A stretch of 64,000 nucleotides of DNA from positions 10,137,001 to 10,201,000 of the forward strand of contig NZ_CP109485.1 of assembly GCF_035918235.1 (NCBI RefSeq). The letters are read 5' to 3'. This document shows positions 35,318 through 43,898 of this stretch, piece after piece (the stretch's first letter is position 1; every line of letters starts with the position of its first letter). The position numbers were made by a program, and so were the translations under genes. The stretch is from Streptomyces sp. NBC_01445. GTDB lineage: Bacteria > Actinomycetota > Actinomycetes > Streptomycetales > Streptomycetaceae. The notes below the pieces were generated by a model, which saw nothing but the letters and a program-made list of their open reading frames with translations, made no database searches and was not told where the DNA came from.

Positions 35318-36079
35318 TCAGTGCTGCGGGCGGGGTCGCTGCACGGTGCCGTGGAGCTCGCCGAGCGGATCGGCATCCTTCTGGCTGGGCGGGTTGATCT
35401 GCGGCTTGATCGTGGGCGCGTTGAAGACGTGCACGCTGGGCAGCAGTCGCAGGCCGCGCAGTGCGAACAGCGAGGCGAGCCCCCAGGCGAGGGCGGCGAT
35501 GGCGACGCTGAGGGTGCGGTTGGCGGGCGGGACCGTGACCCAGATCGCGGCCGCGGACGCCGCGCCCCACGCTGTCCAGACCAGGCGGCCGATGGTGCTG
35601 CCCGCGAACCCGGCGAGCAGCCCGTACAGGCCGGCGATCTGCCAGAGCGTGTAGATGGTGGAGCCGGAGATGGCCATGCCTGCTGACCGGCTGGCGATGT
35701 ACGTGCGGATCGGCTGGTCGATGACGCCCCAGATCCCGGACGAGGTGTCGGTTCCGACGTCGACCGTGGGCGCCGCGAGCAGCAGGTGGCTGATCCAGTG
35801 CGTGATCGTGGTGAAGGCCGCGTTGACCAGGACCAGGGCGATGGCAGCGCCGGTGGGCAGCAGGATGGCCTTGAGCCAGTTCGCCATGTCCCATCCGGCG
35901 CGCGGTGCGTGGCGGACGTCGCTCCACACGGAGTGCAGGACACCGCCCTCACGCCAGGTCTGTTGCCACATCTGGCGGGTGCGTGTGGCGAGGGAGGCGA
36001 AGAACGACGGCTGCGTCGTGTCCACGGCGGGCTGGGACTTGGGCGTGTGGCATCGGGGGTGTTCAGGGTGCTGAGGCAT
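35318..36079 (-). CDS. Spd-like membrane protein of conjugative elements
   Basis: ATG at 36079 with GAAGGAG upstream gives 253 residues. About five hydrophobic helices lie in the middle (WLKAILLPTGAAIALVLVNA, then GLYGLLAGFAGSTIGRLVW and LSVAIAALAWGLASLFALRG). The size and pattern fit SpdB-type spread proteins of Streptomyces plasmids and integrative elements, which help intramycelial transfer with TraB. It is in the same direction as the DUF6197 and TraB genes upstream. Confidence 0.6.
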   Translation of the reverse strand: MPQHPEHPRCHTPKSQPAVDTTQPSFFASLATRTRQMWQQTWREGGVLHSVWSDVRHAPRAGWDMANWLKAILLPTGAAIALVLVNAAFTTITHWISHLLLAAPTVDVGTDTSSGIWGVIDQPIRTYIASRSAGMAISGSTIYTLWQIAGLYGLLAGFAGSTIGRLVWTAWGAASAAAIWVTVPPANRTLSVAIAALAWGLASLFALRGLRLLPSVHVFNAPTIKPQINPPSQKDADPLGELHGTVQRPRPQH

Positions 36080-36218
36080 GGAACTCCTTCGAGGAGGGCT
36101 GGAGGTGGGGCGGGCGGTGTGCGGGCAGGCCGGACGGCCTGGCCCGTGTCCGCGCCCCTTGATCGGGGGCCGGGCACGAGGCAGGTGAGCCGGAGAAGCC
36201 GGGGGAGGGGCGGTTGGG

Positions 36219-36761
36219 TCAGCAGCCGCGGGCGTCGGCGAGGGCGACGGCCTGGTCGAGGATGCGCAGGGGGGTGCGGGGCCCGTTCCAGGCGTCGTTG
36301 AACGACGGGACGGAGGGGACGTCGTCGCCGAACCGACGGCGGATCGCGTCCATCAGGACGTCGACTGCGCTGGCTTCCAGGCCTCGGTCGCCGCCGGCTG
36401 CGGCGCGGACCGCGCCCAGCAGGCAGCGGGATCCGTCGGTGTCGACCATGACGTTGCGGCACCAGCCTTCGGCTTCCAGGAGCTGGTGGGCGCGGTGCAG
36501 GAGGACGGCGACCGGGGTGCGACCCGTCTGGGGGCAGCGGTGCGGGGTGAGCGGCACGGTGACGACGTCATCGAGCTGGACCGGGTCGAGGGGGATGTGG
36601 TGGGTGTTGACCTCATAGGCGACGGCGGCCTCGTTGAGACGGGCGGTCATGAGGGTATTGGTGAGGGCGAGACGCTCGTCGAGCGTGAGAGGCGCGGGCG
36701 GCGCTTGGGGCGCGGCAGGGGCAGAGGCGGTGTCGGTGGGAGGCGCCGGGGTGGTGGGCAC
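36219..36761 (-). CDS. DUF6197 family protein
   Basis: GTG at 36761 has AGGAG 7 bp upstream and gives 180 residues. After a Pro/Ala-rich start, the domain LLHRAHQLLEAEGWCRNVMV and GSRCLLGAVRAAAG leads to PSFNDAWNGPRTPLRILDQA; this is the DUF6197 pattern seen in actinobacterial mobile elements. No biochemical role is known. It lies 139 bp before the Spd-like gene on the same strand. Confidence 0.65.
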   Translation of the reverse strand: MPTTPAPPTDTASAPAAPQAPPAPLTLDERLALTNTLMTARLNEAAVAYEVNTHHIPLDPVQLDDVVTVPLTPHRCPQTGRTPVAVLLHRAHQLLEAEGWCRNVMVDTDGSRCLLGAVRAAAGGDRGLEASAVDVLMDAIRRRFGDDVPSVPSFNDAWNGPRTPLRILDQAVALADARGC

Positions 36762-36930
36762 GGGTGGGCTCCTGGCGGGCGTGGCGAAGGGCGCCGCCGG
36801 CAGAAGGTCGGCGGCGTTGACAGGCGCGGTGCGCAGCGGCCCTTGGATGCCAACTCGACTGTCTGGCAGTCCTGTTGTTGTGGAGCGTGTTGGCGGGCAG
36901 CCTTGAGGCGGAGCTGACGGGAGGCACAGG

Positions 36931-37092
36931 GTGAACTTCGTGTTCGTGTGCGGCTGGTGCGATGAGGAATGCGTGGTGTTCTGCCGTCGGACCGGGCTTT
37001 GGGGCAACAGGTTCGAGGACCCGGAGACATTCGACTGCTGGAACTGCGACGGTTCGAGCACCACGCCGTGGGGTCCGTGGACGCCCGCCTGA
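36931..37092 (+). CDS. Small Cys-rich (zinc-ribbon-like) protein
   Basis: GTG at 36931 has GGGAGG 6 bp upstream and encodes 53 residues. Cys positions 7, 10, 14, 18, 36 and 39 form VCGWCDEECVVFC and CWNC, two CxxC knuckles that could hold zinc. The rest is acidic and aromatic, ending WGPWTPA. It is the only plus-strand gene in the transfer module and is divergent from the DUF6197 gene, so it may be a regulator. No longer homologue is known to me. Confidence 0.55.
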   Translation: MNFVFVCGWCDEECVVFCRRTGLWGNRFEDPETFDCWNCDGSSTTPWGPWTPA

Positions 37093-37121
37093 ACGAGCGC
37101 GCGCGGAGCGGGTTCGGGCTA

Positions 37122-37985
37122 AGACCGTGTCCTACATGGTGAGCGTGAGGAGTCGTTTGTAGCTGCAGAGGGCGGCGGCGAGTCCGAGAAAGGCCAGGTA
37201 GTTGGCGGGTTGGCGCTCAAAGCGGTGGTTGAGTCGGCGGTAGCCGGACAGCCAGGACATGGTCCGCTCGATAACCCACCTGCGGCGGCCCAGTCGTTCG
37301 CTGGACTCGACTCCTTTGCGGGCGATACGCACGCCTATGTGTTTGCCCCATAACCATCGCCGCAGGTGGGGGATGTCGTAAGCCTTGTCGGCGTGCAGGC
37401 GCGTGGGCTTGGATTCGGTCGCGTGGGAATCGTGTCCCATGTGGAAATGGGACAGCATCGGCTTCAGCGCGAGGCTGTCGTGGGTGTTCGCTGCGGAGAT
37501 TCCCACGCGTAGGGGCAGTCCGTTCGCGTCCGACAAGACGTGCATCTTGGAACCGGGCTTACCCCGGTCCACGGGGCTCGGACCTGCAAGTTCGCCCCCT
37601 TTTTAGCCCGGACGTGGGCAGAGTCAAGGACTGCTCGTGAGAGGTCCACCAGGCCCTGCTCGTCCAGGCGTTGAAGAACTCTCTGGTGCAGCCGGCCCCA
37701 GACACCGGCACGGGACCAGATGACGAACCGGCGGTGCACGGTCGACTTCGACGCCCCGAAGCACGGCGGCAAGGCCCGCCAGGCGCAGCCGCTGACCAGG
37801 ACATAGATGATCGCGGCGAAGACTGCCTCGTCATCGATGTTCGCTACGCCACCACCCTGCGGCCGCACCCGCGCCGCCGGCAGTAACGGCTCGGCGATCT
37901 CCCACAAACCATCCGGAACAATCCAGTCCCATTGCCCACTACCCATAGAGGGCGCCTACCCCAACTCGCCATGTAGGACACGGTC
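37122..37985. mobile_element. Complete IS5-family (IS427-like) insertion sequence
   Basis: AGACCGTGTCCTACATGG at 37122-37139 and its reverse complement ending at 37986 are the terminal repeats. TA flanks both ends (37120-37121 and 37986-37987). The element carries a two-frame transposase on the minus strand. It sits exactly at the TAG stop codon of the small membrane protein gene (37985-38173), which keeps its stop because the base and TA at the junction recreate TAG. A 70-bp copy of the same left end is at 41866. Confidence 0.85.
37132..37946 (-). CDS. IS5-family transposase in two frames, probable frameshifting
   Basis: Frame 1 from ATG 37946 reads QWDWIVPDGLWEIAEPLLPA, AVFAAIIYVLVSGCAWRALP and AVLDSAHVRAKKG; the second frame reads SPVDRGKPGSKMHVLSDANG, RLHADKAYDIPHLRRWLWG (Asp) and RRRWVIERTMSWLSGYRRL (Glu). 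The switch falls on AAAAAGGGGG near 37600, a slippery run, and a -1 shift restores the whole protein of about 270 residues. IS427-group elements are known to use such frameshifts, so the element may be active. Confidence 0.75.
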
Positions 37986-38173
37986 TAAAGGCTGGAGATG
38001 AGTCCGGCGACGGCGCTCAGGCCGGAGTTGATGGCTGGGGCGATGCCGGTGCTGGCGAGGGCGAAGCCGAACAGGGCGCAGACGGTGGCGCCGCCGATGC
38101 GCACGCTGCCGAAGCGCAGCAGCAGCACGACGACGACGGCCAGGAGCAGGGTGAGGGACAGGGATACGGCCAC
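37985..38173 (-). CDS. Small hydrophobic Spd-type membrane protein
   Basis: GTG at 38173 has AGGAG upstream and gives 62 residues with two membrane helices (VSLSLTLLLAVVVVLLLRF and GATVCALFGFALASTGIA). Such tiny hydrophobic proteins lie beside traB in pSAM2-like elements and plasmids. It lies 91 bp after the TraB gene on the same strand. The IS5 insertion at its stop codon left its sequence intact. Confidence 0.6.
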   Translation of the reverse strand: MAVSLSLTLLLAVVVVLLLRFGSVRIGGATVCALFGFALASTGIAPAINSGLSAVAGLISSL

Positions 38174-38264
38174 GGCGTTGGGTCTCCTTGTGGTGTGCAG
38201 CAGCCCGGCCGCTCGTAGGTGAGTGGCCGGGCTGCTGTGGGCTTGGGGGAGCGGGGCGGGTCGC

Positions 38265-39830
38265 TCAGGCGTCGGTGAGGCTGCGGATGGCCTCGAGGGC
38301 CTGGCGCGCGGAGGTGACCTGAGCGCGCTTGCTGGTGGACTTGCGCTTGCGGCCGCCTCCGTCGCCGTCTTCGTCCTCGTCGGGCTCGGGCCAGAACTCG
38401 CCCGGGTCCGGCGGGCGGTTCCAGTCGCCCCACAGGCCGAGCTTCTCCAGCTCCGAGATCTCGTGGTCGGTGAGCCGGTTGATCTCGCTGGGGAACAGGT
38501 CGGCGAGGTCTTCGTCGAAGTCCACGTACAGGGCCTTCATGAGGACGGCGCGGCCGTTGTCGAGGACGACGACGGCGACGCCGCCGGTGCTCACGCCGTT
38601 CTCGGGTTCGGCTTCGCCGGCCATGGCCCGCTCGATCGCGGAGCCTTCCTTGGGGGCGTAGCGGGCGGGGATGGTCGGCACGTCGTAGGCGTTTTCCATC
38701 GTGCCTTCAGCCGCCTTGCGGGTGGCCCCGGGGCTGCCCATGTTGAAGATGACCGGACGGGAGTTCTGGCGCAGGTTGTCCTTCATCTCCGTGGAGAACC
38801 CGTTGTGTGCGAACGGCGACTGGCCGGCCGGGTTGAAGCCGATGCCGTACTTGAGGCCCATGACGGTCAGGGCGTCGCCGTCGGCCTGGATGAACTCGCC
38901 GAAGGTGGGGTCCTGGCTCGCAGTCATGAACTCATCCGCATACACGTTCAGTTGCTTGTAGGGGCAACGGTCGTCGCCGGGCTTGTAGTCGTGCGGCTTG
39001 CCGTCGTACGCCCATGGCATCTCCGCCCGGATCTGGCACAGTGCCTTGGCGGCGCGCAGCTGGCGCGCCATGTAGATCGGGCTGATGCCCTGGCGGTCGA
39101 TGTGCTCGCCCAGGGTGGTCGTCTTCTCGTCCTTGAAGCACGAGGACAGCCATACGATCTGTCCTGCGTTGGACTCGGCCACCATGGTGACGGCGAAGAA
39201 CTGTGTCTTGCCGCCGCGGGTGACGCCGAGGACCAGGCCGTGTTTGGCGGCGTTCTTGTCGTGCTGGAAGACGAAGTTGTGCACCGGCTGGCCGGTGATG
39301 CTGAACCCGGACACGTACATGCCGGTCTTCGGGTCCGGCGTGAGCAGCTTGCGGGTCGCGGGGAATTTCGGGGACAACGGCGGCTCGTCGAACACGCTGA
39401 TCAGGAACTCGGTGCCGTCGATGAGCACGAACGCGCGGCTGTCGTCTTCAGGCAGGCCCAGGCCGCGCAGGACCTTCAGCAGGTCGATGCGCGGGGTCTC
39501 CGTGGTGTCGGCCATGCGGCCGCGGTAGAACTTCACTCGCCGCTTGTCGTCCCGGGTGACCTTGACCAGTTCGGTGCCGGGGGCGCCGCCGCGCGGTCCG
39601 GCGATGCGGTCGGCCCACTTCTCCTTCGCGGTCGGAGCCTGGCGGCGTCGCTTGGCGGCCTCCGGGGTGATGTGTACCTCCGCCCAGCCCGGCCCGCCCT
39701 GGCGGCCCTGGGTCGGTACCACCGAGTCGATGCGGATGATGTCGGGGTCGTCGTCGACACCGACCGCGGCGGCGATCCTTCGACCGATGAGCCTGGCTCT
39801 TGGCGACAAGATTCTCGAGTGTGGTGCGCA
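38265..39830 (-). pseudogene. traB: 5'-truncated FtsK/TraB-type conjugal transfer ATPase
   Basis: About 520 recognisable codons remain. LVLGVTRGGKTQFFAVTMVA is the Walker A region, KQLNVYADEFMTA the Walker B-like strand, and VMGLKYGIGFNPAGQSPFAH and QNSRPVIFNMGSPGATRK follow as in TraB-family proteins of actinomycete elements. The C-terminus is Asp/Glu- then Lys/Arg-rich, where TraB proteins bind DNA repeats. Upstream of about 39830 the frame runs into an antisense IS3 scrap, so the start and any N-terminal membrane segment are lost. Confidence 0.7.
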
Positions 39831-39837
39831 CGACGGT

Positions 39838-39911
39838 CGAACTTGCACCGCCTGCACAGCAGCTTCGGATACCACAGCCCCGCCGACTATGAGACCGCCC
39901 TCGCAGCCTGA
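39838..39911 (+). pseudogene. IS3-family orfB C-terminal scrap
   Basis: The plus strand reads RRSNLHRLHSSFGYHSPADY and ETALAA then a stop: the well-known RLHSSLGY-PAEYE end of IS3 transposases. Only 24 codons are left; it cuts off the 5' end of the TraB gene. Confidence 0.75.
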
Positions 39912-40149
39912 CCACCACACCAAGGGTGTCCTCTGTTGGCTCGACGAGGCATCTGGGGGAGGGCCGTCCAAGCAGGACTGCTGACGGCACCGAGGAACTC
40001 GCTAACGCTCACCCGCTGTCGCCCCCGCGCTGGCGGGGATGGTCCGACGACGTTCCGAATCGTTCAGCGCGTGGACGGGTCGCCCCCCGCGCCTGCGGCG
40101 CTGGTCGAGAACCTTGCCGCCCCTCTACGCCATCCTCGACGATCGCTGG

Positions 40150-40476
40150 ATGACCCTCTATCTCTGGCTTCCCGTCGTGTTCGGGGTCTGTGCTGTGCTC
40201 TTGTTGGTCACGTTGGTGCTGCGTCGCCGCTGGGACGCGATCGCGCCGGACCTTGCCGTCGTGTTGGCGGCCGGAGCCTGGTTGATGACAGCGGTTCGGC
40301 ATTGGCACTGGTGGCTATCCTGCCCCGCGGTGGTGCTGTTGCTGGTTGGTGGCAAGGCGTGTGGGAGGCATCGCGAGACATCAACGACGGAGAGGCGACG
40401 AGGTTGGCAGAGCCTTGACGTCCGATGCCGGCCGCCGCCTGGTCGACGACGTCACCCCGAACACACAGGCCGTTGA
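40150..40476 (+). CDS. Small membrane protein, C-terminus doubtful
   Basis: ATG at 40150 gives 108 residues. Three helices are visible: LWLPVVFGVCAVLLLVTLVL, APDLAVVLAAGAWLMTAV and WWLSCPAVVLLLVGG. After residue 75 the text is Arg/Pro-rich and overlaps a transposase remnant, so the true C-terminus is probably lost. I cannot assign a family. Confidence 0.45.
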   Translation: MTLYLWLPVVFGVCAVLLLVTLVLRRRWDAIAPDLAVVLAAGAWLMTAVRHWHWWLSCPAVVLLLVGGKACGRHRETSTTERRRGWQSLDVRCRPPPGRRRHPEHTGR

Positions 40477-40504
40477 TCGCTTCGCCGCTGAGACTGTCGA
40501 CCGG

Positions 40505-40720
40505 ATGACCTCGACGCACCGCAGCATCCTGTGGGCTGTCGACGATCGGTACCGCGGCACCTGTCGGCGAAGGCCCGCCAAGCTCCACGGCGACAAGGGC
40601 TACGAATACGACCACCTGCGCCGATGGCGCCGATCCCGCTATGAGCGCAAGGCGGAACACTTCCTCGCCTTCGCCGGAATCGCTGCCATCCAGATCTGCT
40701 ACCGGCGTCTGGTCAGGTAG
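40505..40720 (+). pseudogene. Internally deleted IS5-type transposase end
   Basis: AKLHGDKGYEYDHLRRWRRS (second Asp) is joined directly to YERKAEHFLAFAGIAAIQIC, skipping the VVERT segment with the catalytic Glu. The upstream part is missing. Non-functional. Confidence 0.65.
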
Positions 40721-41099
40721 ACAGCCGACCGCTCCCCAGCGTGTCCCGAAGCGGAACGCCGACGCTCGTTGTGAACGACGTGCCGCAGTCCTGCACTCGC
40801 CCCAGGCCAGTCAAGCTGGCGAGATTGTGCAGCCTCTACGGTGGGGGAGAGGACCTGGAGGACCTGGTCGCCGATGTTGCCTATGCGGATGGTGGGCTTC
40901 CGGGAGGGCGCGCCCGAGGCCACGATTCTGAACTCGACAAAGAACCAGATGAGTTGCGTATCTGCGCCAGGGCTGGACGGCCGGACCTGGCCCGCTGGCG
41001 TGGCGGCACCCGCCGACGGAGCCGGAACGGTTCGTACATACGCTGATCCTGACCAGCGCGGCGGACTCGATCTTCCGTTGAGCTCTCCAGGCCGTCGAG
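40721..41099. other. Stretch with a possible minus-strand coding remnant
   Basis: On the minus strand at about 40790-40960 a frame reads TQLIWFFVEFRIVASGAPSR and IRIGNIGDQVLQVLSP, which looks like genuine protein but has neither a clear start nor a known family. Otherwise nothing is supported. Confidence 0.3.
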
Positions 41100-41732
41100 T
41101 CAGGGGCTGATGGTGGTCCGGCCGAGGTAGGTGACAGGCCCGGGGTCCGGGACGGCGATCTCGTGGAATCCGACGCGGTCGTAGAAGGCGCGGGCTGGGG
41201 TATTGCTGGTGACCATGGAGAGGTGGACCGCCGTGACACCCTTGGCGTGCAGGGCAGCGAGGAAGGCATTCATGAGCTGCCGCCCGTACCCGCTCCGCTG
41301 GTGGGAGGGCAGCAGGTCGATGTGGAGATGGGCCGGGTAGGCATCCAGTTCCGGGAGCACCATCCGTTCCGGGCGGTGCATCAAGTCGGTCATCACCTCG
41401 GCCGGGGTAGACGGGGGTCGTACGGGGGCGGGGTAGCGGTCCGTCAGGCCGGGGAGCCACTCGGAACGGTAGCGGGCGACGAAGGATGCGGTGTCGGCCG
41501 TACCGACGATGTAGCCGACGACCCGTCCGCCGTCCTCCACGACGAAGGCCAGGTCCGATTCGAGGACCACGTAGGGCGCGGCGAAGATGTTCGGCAGGAG
41601 CGCCGGGTCCGGGTAGAGGTGGCGGGCATCGCCGCCCTCGTGTCCGGTCCGTACACAGATGTCGAAGAGGGCATCGCGGTCCTCGGGGCGGTACGGGCGC
41701 AGACTGGCCCGGGAAGCCGGCAGGGGAGTCAT
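41100..41732 (-). CDS. GNAT family N-acetyltransferase
   Basis: ATG at 41732 gives 210 residues. It has SLRPYRPEDRDALFDICVRT at the start, AFVVEDGGRVVGYIVGTADT, the acetyl-CoA loop LPSHQRSGYGRQLMNAFLAA and VTSNTPARAFYDRVGF. This is close to the GNAT proteins annotated near O-GlcNAcase-like domains; substrate unknown. An ATG at 41780 is in frame but the extra 16 residues are unlike the family. Monocistronic. Confidence 0.85.
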   Translation of the reverse strand: MTPLPASRASLRPYRPEDRDALFDICVRTGHEGGDARHLYPDPALLPNIFAAPYVVLESDLAFVVEDGGRVVGYIVGTADTASFVARYRSEWLPGLTDRYPAPVRPPSTPAEVMTDLMHRPERMVLPELDAYPAHLHIDLLPSHQRSGYGRQLMNAFLAALHAKGVTAVHLSMVTSNTPARAFYDRVGFHEIAVPDPGPVTYLGRTTISP

Positions 41733-41865
41733 GGCGCCGATCTTTGGGGGTTCGGGAGTGAACCCGCAACTGTGTTTCACGGGGAGACGGGCTTCTCACG
41801 CCAACGGCTGTCAGCTGGGAGCGTGTAGGGCAGCGTCAGTGAAGACGTGGTGCGCCGATCTCTAA

Positions 41866-41937
41866 GACGGTGTCCTACATGGTGAGTTTGAGGAGCCGTT
41901 TGTAGCAGCAGAGGGCTGCGGCGAGGCCGAGAAGGAC
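41866..41937. repeat. Solo left end of the IS5 element found at 37122
   Basis: About 70 bp starting AGACGGTGTCCTACATGGTG match the first 70 bp of the IS5 element at 37122 with few changes, then stop abruptly at 41937. It is a truncated second copy. Confidence 0.75.
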
Positions 41938-41956
41938 ACCTCAGGCGCTCAACGTG

Positions 41957-42060
41957 TCAAGCTGCGGCGGCGAGGTCGACGGGGAAAGCGGTGTGTTCGT
42001 CGAACGGTTTGCGGTGCTGGAGGCAGTGGTAGAGCTGGCCGAGCATGCGGTTGAAGAGGT
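41957..42060 (-). pseudogene. IS110-type transposase C-terminal scrap
   Basis: The minus strand reads LFNRMLGQLYHCLQHRKPFD and EHTAFPVDLAAAA before a TGA at 41957. This matches the tail of IS110-family transposases. The DEDD core and the Ser region are absent. Confidence 0.65.
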
Positions 42061-42076
42061 GAGCAATGCTCAGATC

Positions 42077-43894
42077 CTGTGGATCGGCTCGGGAGCGCGT
42101 ACCTTCCCGAGTGATCGATCGACTGGTATCGAGTAGGCCGACGTCGGCGCGTCGGTCGGGAAGGCACGCCCGTGCTCACGGTAGTCAACGACGATGGCTC
42201 GACGCGAGATGGATTCCTGATCGACGAGATCGTGCGGGAGGGCGCCCGGCGGATGCTGGCCGCCGCGCTGGAGGCTGAAGTCGACGCATATATAGCCGAG
42301 TTGGCCAGCGAGAGAGATGGTCAGGGGCATCGGATGGTGGTCCGTAACGGACACCATCAGCCGCGGAAGGTCACCACGGCATCCGGGGTGATCGAGGTGA
42401 AAGCGCCGCGCGTGAACGACAAGCGCATCGACGCGGCCACGGGTGAGCGCAGACGGTTCTCCTCGGCGATCCTGCCGCCCTGGGCCAGGAAGTCCCCGAA
42501 GATATCCGAGGTGCTGCCGCTGCTCTACCTGCATGGCCTGTCCTCCGGTGACTTCGTGCCCGCGCTGGAGCAGCTCCTTGGCAGCTCGGCCGGGCTCTCG
42601 CCCGCAACCGTCACACGCCTGACCGCGCAGTGGCAGGCCGACCACACCGCCTTCGGCGAGCGCGATCTGTCCGAGGCGGACTACGTCTATGTCTGGGCCG
42701 ATGGCATTCACCTGAAGGTCCGCCTGGAGCAGGCGAAAGCCTGCGTTCTGGTGCTGATGGGCGTGCGCGCGGACGGCACCAAGGAACTCATCGCGATAGC
42801 CGACGGCTACCGCGAGTCGTCGGAGTCCTGGGCGAACCTGCTGCGGGATGCCGCCCGGCGCGGGATGCGCGCTCCCGTCCTCGCGGTCGGTGACGGAGCC
42901 CTTGGCTTCTGGAAGGCCCTCGCCGAAGTGTTCCCGGCAACCCGCCCGCAGAGATGCTGGGTTCACAAAACCGCAAATGTGCTCGACAGTCTCCCGAAGT
43001 CGGCCCAGCCGGCGGCGAAGAAGGCGATCCAGGACATCTACAACGCCGAAGACCGCGACCACGCAGCCCAGGCGGTGAAGGTGTTCGCCAGGCAGTACGG
43101 CGCGAAGTTCCCCAAGGCTGTCAAGAAGATCACCGACGACGAGGACGAGCTGCTGGCGTTCTACGACTTCCCCGCCGAGCACTGGGTCCACCTGCGCACC
43201 ACGAACCCGATCGAGTCGACCTTCGCGACCGTCCGCCTGCGGACCAAGGTCACCCGCGGCGCCGGCTCCCGCGCGGCCGCCCTCGCGATGGTCTTCAAAC
43301 TCGTCGAGTCCGCCCAGGCACGCTGGCGGGCGGTGAACGCACCCCATCTCGTCGCCCTCGTCCGCGCCGGAGCCCGTTTTGAACGCGGCCAACTCATCGA
43401 ACGCCCCATGGAGCGGGTGGCATGACGGCCATCGGTCTGCGGCCGGCCACCGCGGCGGACGAGGCGTACTGCTTCCGGCTGCACAAGGCCGCCATGGGCG
43501 CCTACATCACGGCCATCTGGGGCTGGGACGAACGGGTCCAAAGTGATTTCCACACCCGTGCGTTCGCCCGGGACCGGTGGCAGATCATCACCGCTGACGG
43601 CGCCGACGTCGGCATACTCCACGTCGAGCACCGGCCCACCGAGATCTACCTCGCGAGGATCGAGATCCACCCTGACCACCAGGGGCGCGGCATCGGCAGC
43701 CGACTCATCCGAACCCTCCTGCACCAGGCTCACCAGCACGGCCAGAACCTGACCCTGGACGTCCTCGCTATCAACCACCGGGCCCAAGCTCTCTACCAGC
43801 ACCTCGGCCTGCACGAAGTCGCCCGGCACGGCGAGAACAACATCAAGATCAGGATGTCCACCAGGCCACCTCAGCACAGACCGATCCACAGATC
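42077..43894. mobile_element. IS256-family element carrying an acetyltransferase gene
   Basis: CTGTGGATCGG at 42077-42087 recurs in reverse complement (CCGATCCACAG) at 43881-43891. The repeats enclose the whole IS256 transposase and all but the last few bases of the GNAT gene. Repeat identity beyond 11 bp is weak and no clear 8-9-bp target duplication is visible, so the exact edges are uncertain by a few bases. Confidence 0.6.
42172..43425 (+). CDS. IS256 (Mutator)-family transposase
   Basis: The 417-residue product is full length: VRNGHHQPRKVTTASGVIEV, RFSSAILPPWARKSPKISEV, then the DDE core in YVYVWADGIHLKVR (Asp), LAVGDGALGFWKAL (Asp) and LRTTNPIESTFATVRL (Glu). CWVHKTANVLDSLPKS is also conserved. 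No frameshift is seen. Its last codon and stop overlap the ATG of the acetyltransferase gene (ATGA at 43422-43425), which is unusual for an insertion sequence. Confidence 0.92.
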   Translation: MLTVVNDDGSTRDGFLIDEIVREGARRMLAAALEAEVDAYIAELASERDGQGHRMVVRNGHHQPRKVTTASGVIEVKAPRVNDKRIDAATGERRRFSSAILPPWARKSPKISEVLPLLYLHGLSSGDFVPALEQLLGSSAGLSPATVTRLTAQWQADHTAFGERDLSEADYVYVWADGIHLKVRLEQAKACVLVLMGVRADGTKELIAIADGYRESSESWANLLRDAARRGMRAPVLAVGDGALGFWKALAEVFPATRPQRCWVHKTANVLDSLPKSAQPAAKKAIQDIYNAEDRDHAAQAVKVFARQYGAKFPKAVKKITDDEDELLAFYDFPAEHWVHLRTTNPIESTFATVRLRTKVTRGAGSRAAALAMVFKLVESAQARWRAVNAPHLVALVRAGARFERGQLIERPMERVA

Positions 43895-43898
43895 TTGA
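43422..43898 (+). CDS. GNAT acetyltransferase coupled to the IS256 transposase
   Basis: The 158-residue product is a complete GNAT domain: IGLRPATAADEAYCFRLHKA, YLARIEIHPDHQGRGIGSRL with the acetyl-CoA loop (QGRGIG), and DVLAINHRAQALYQHLGLHE. ATG 43422 overlaps the transposase TGA by the ATGA arrangement, so translation is probably coupled. The last residues PIHRS are read through the right terminal repeat of the element. Substrate unknown; a resistance or detoxification role as passenger gene is inference. Confidence 0.88.
   Translation: MTAIGLRPATAADEAYCFRLHKAAMGAYITAIWGWDERVQSDFHTRAFARDRWQIITADGADVGILHVEHRPTEIYLARIEIHPDHQGRGIGSRLIRTLLHQAHQHGQNLTLDVLAINHRAQALYQHLGLHEVARHGENNIKIRMSTRPPQHRPIHRS

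Noticed and set aside
38223..39911. Plus-strand ORF of 562 residues opposite traB
   Set aside because: Antisense shadow, except for its last 24 codons, which are a real IS3 scrap and are listed separately.
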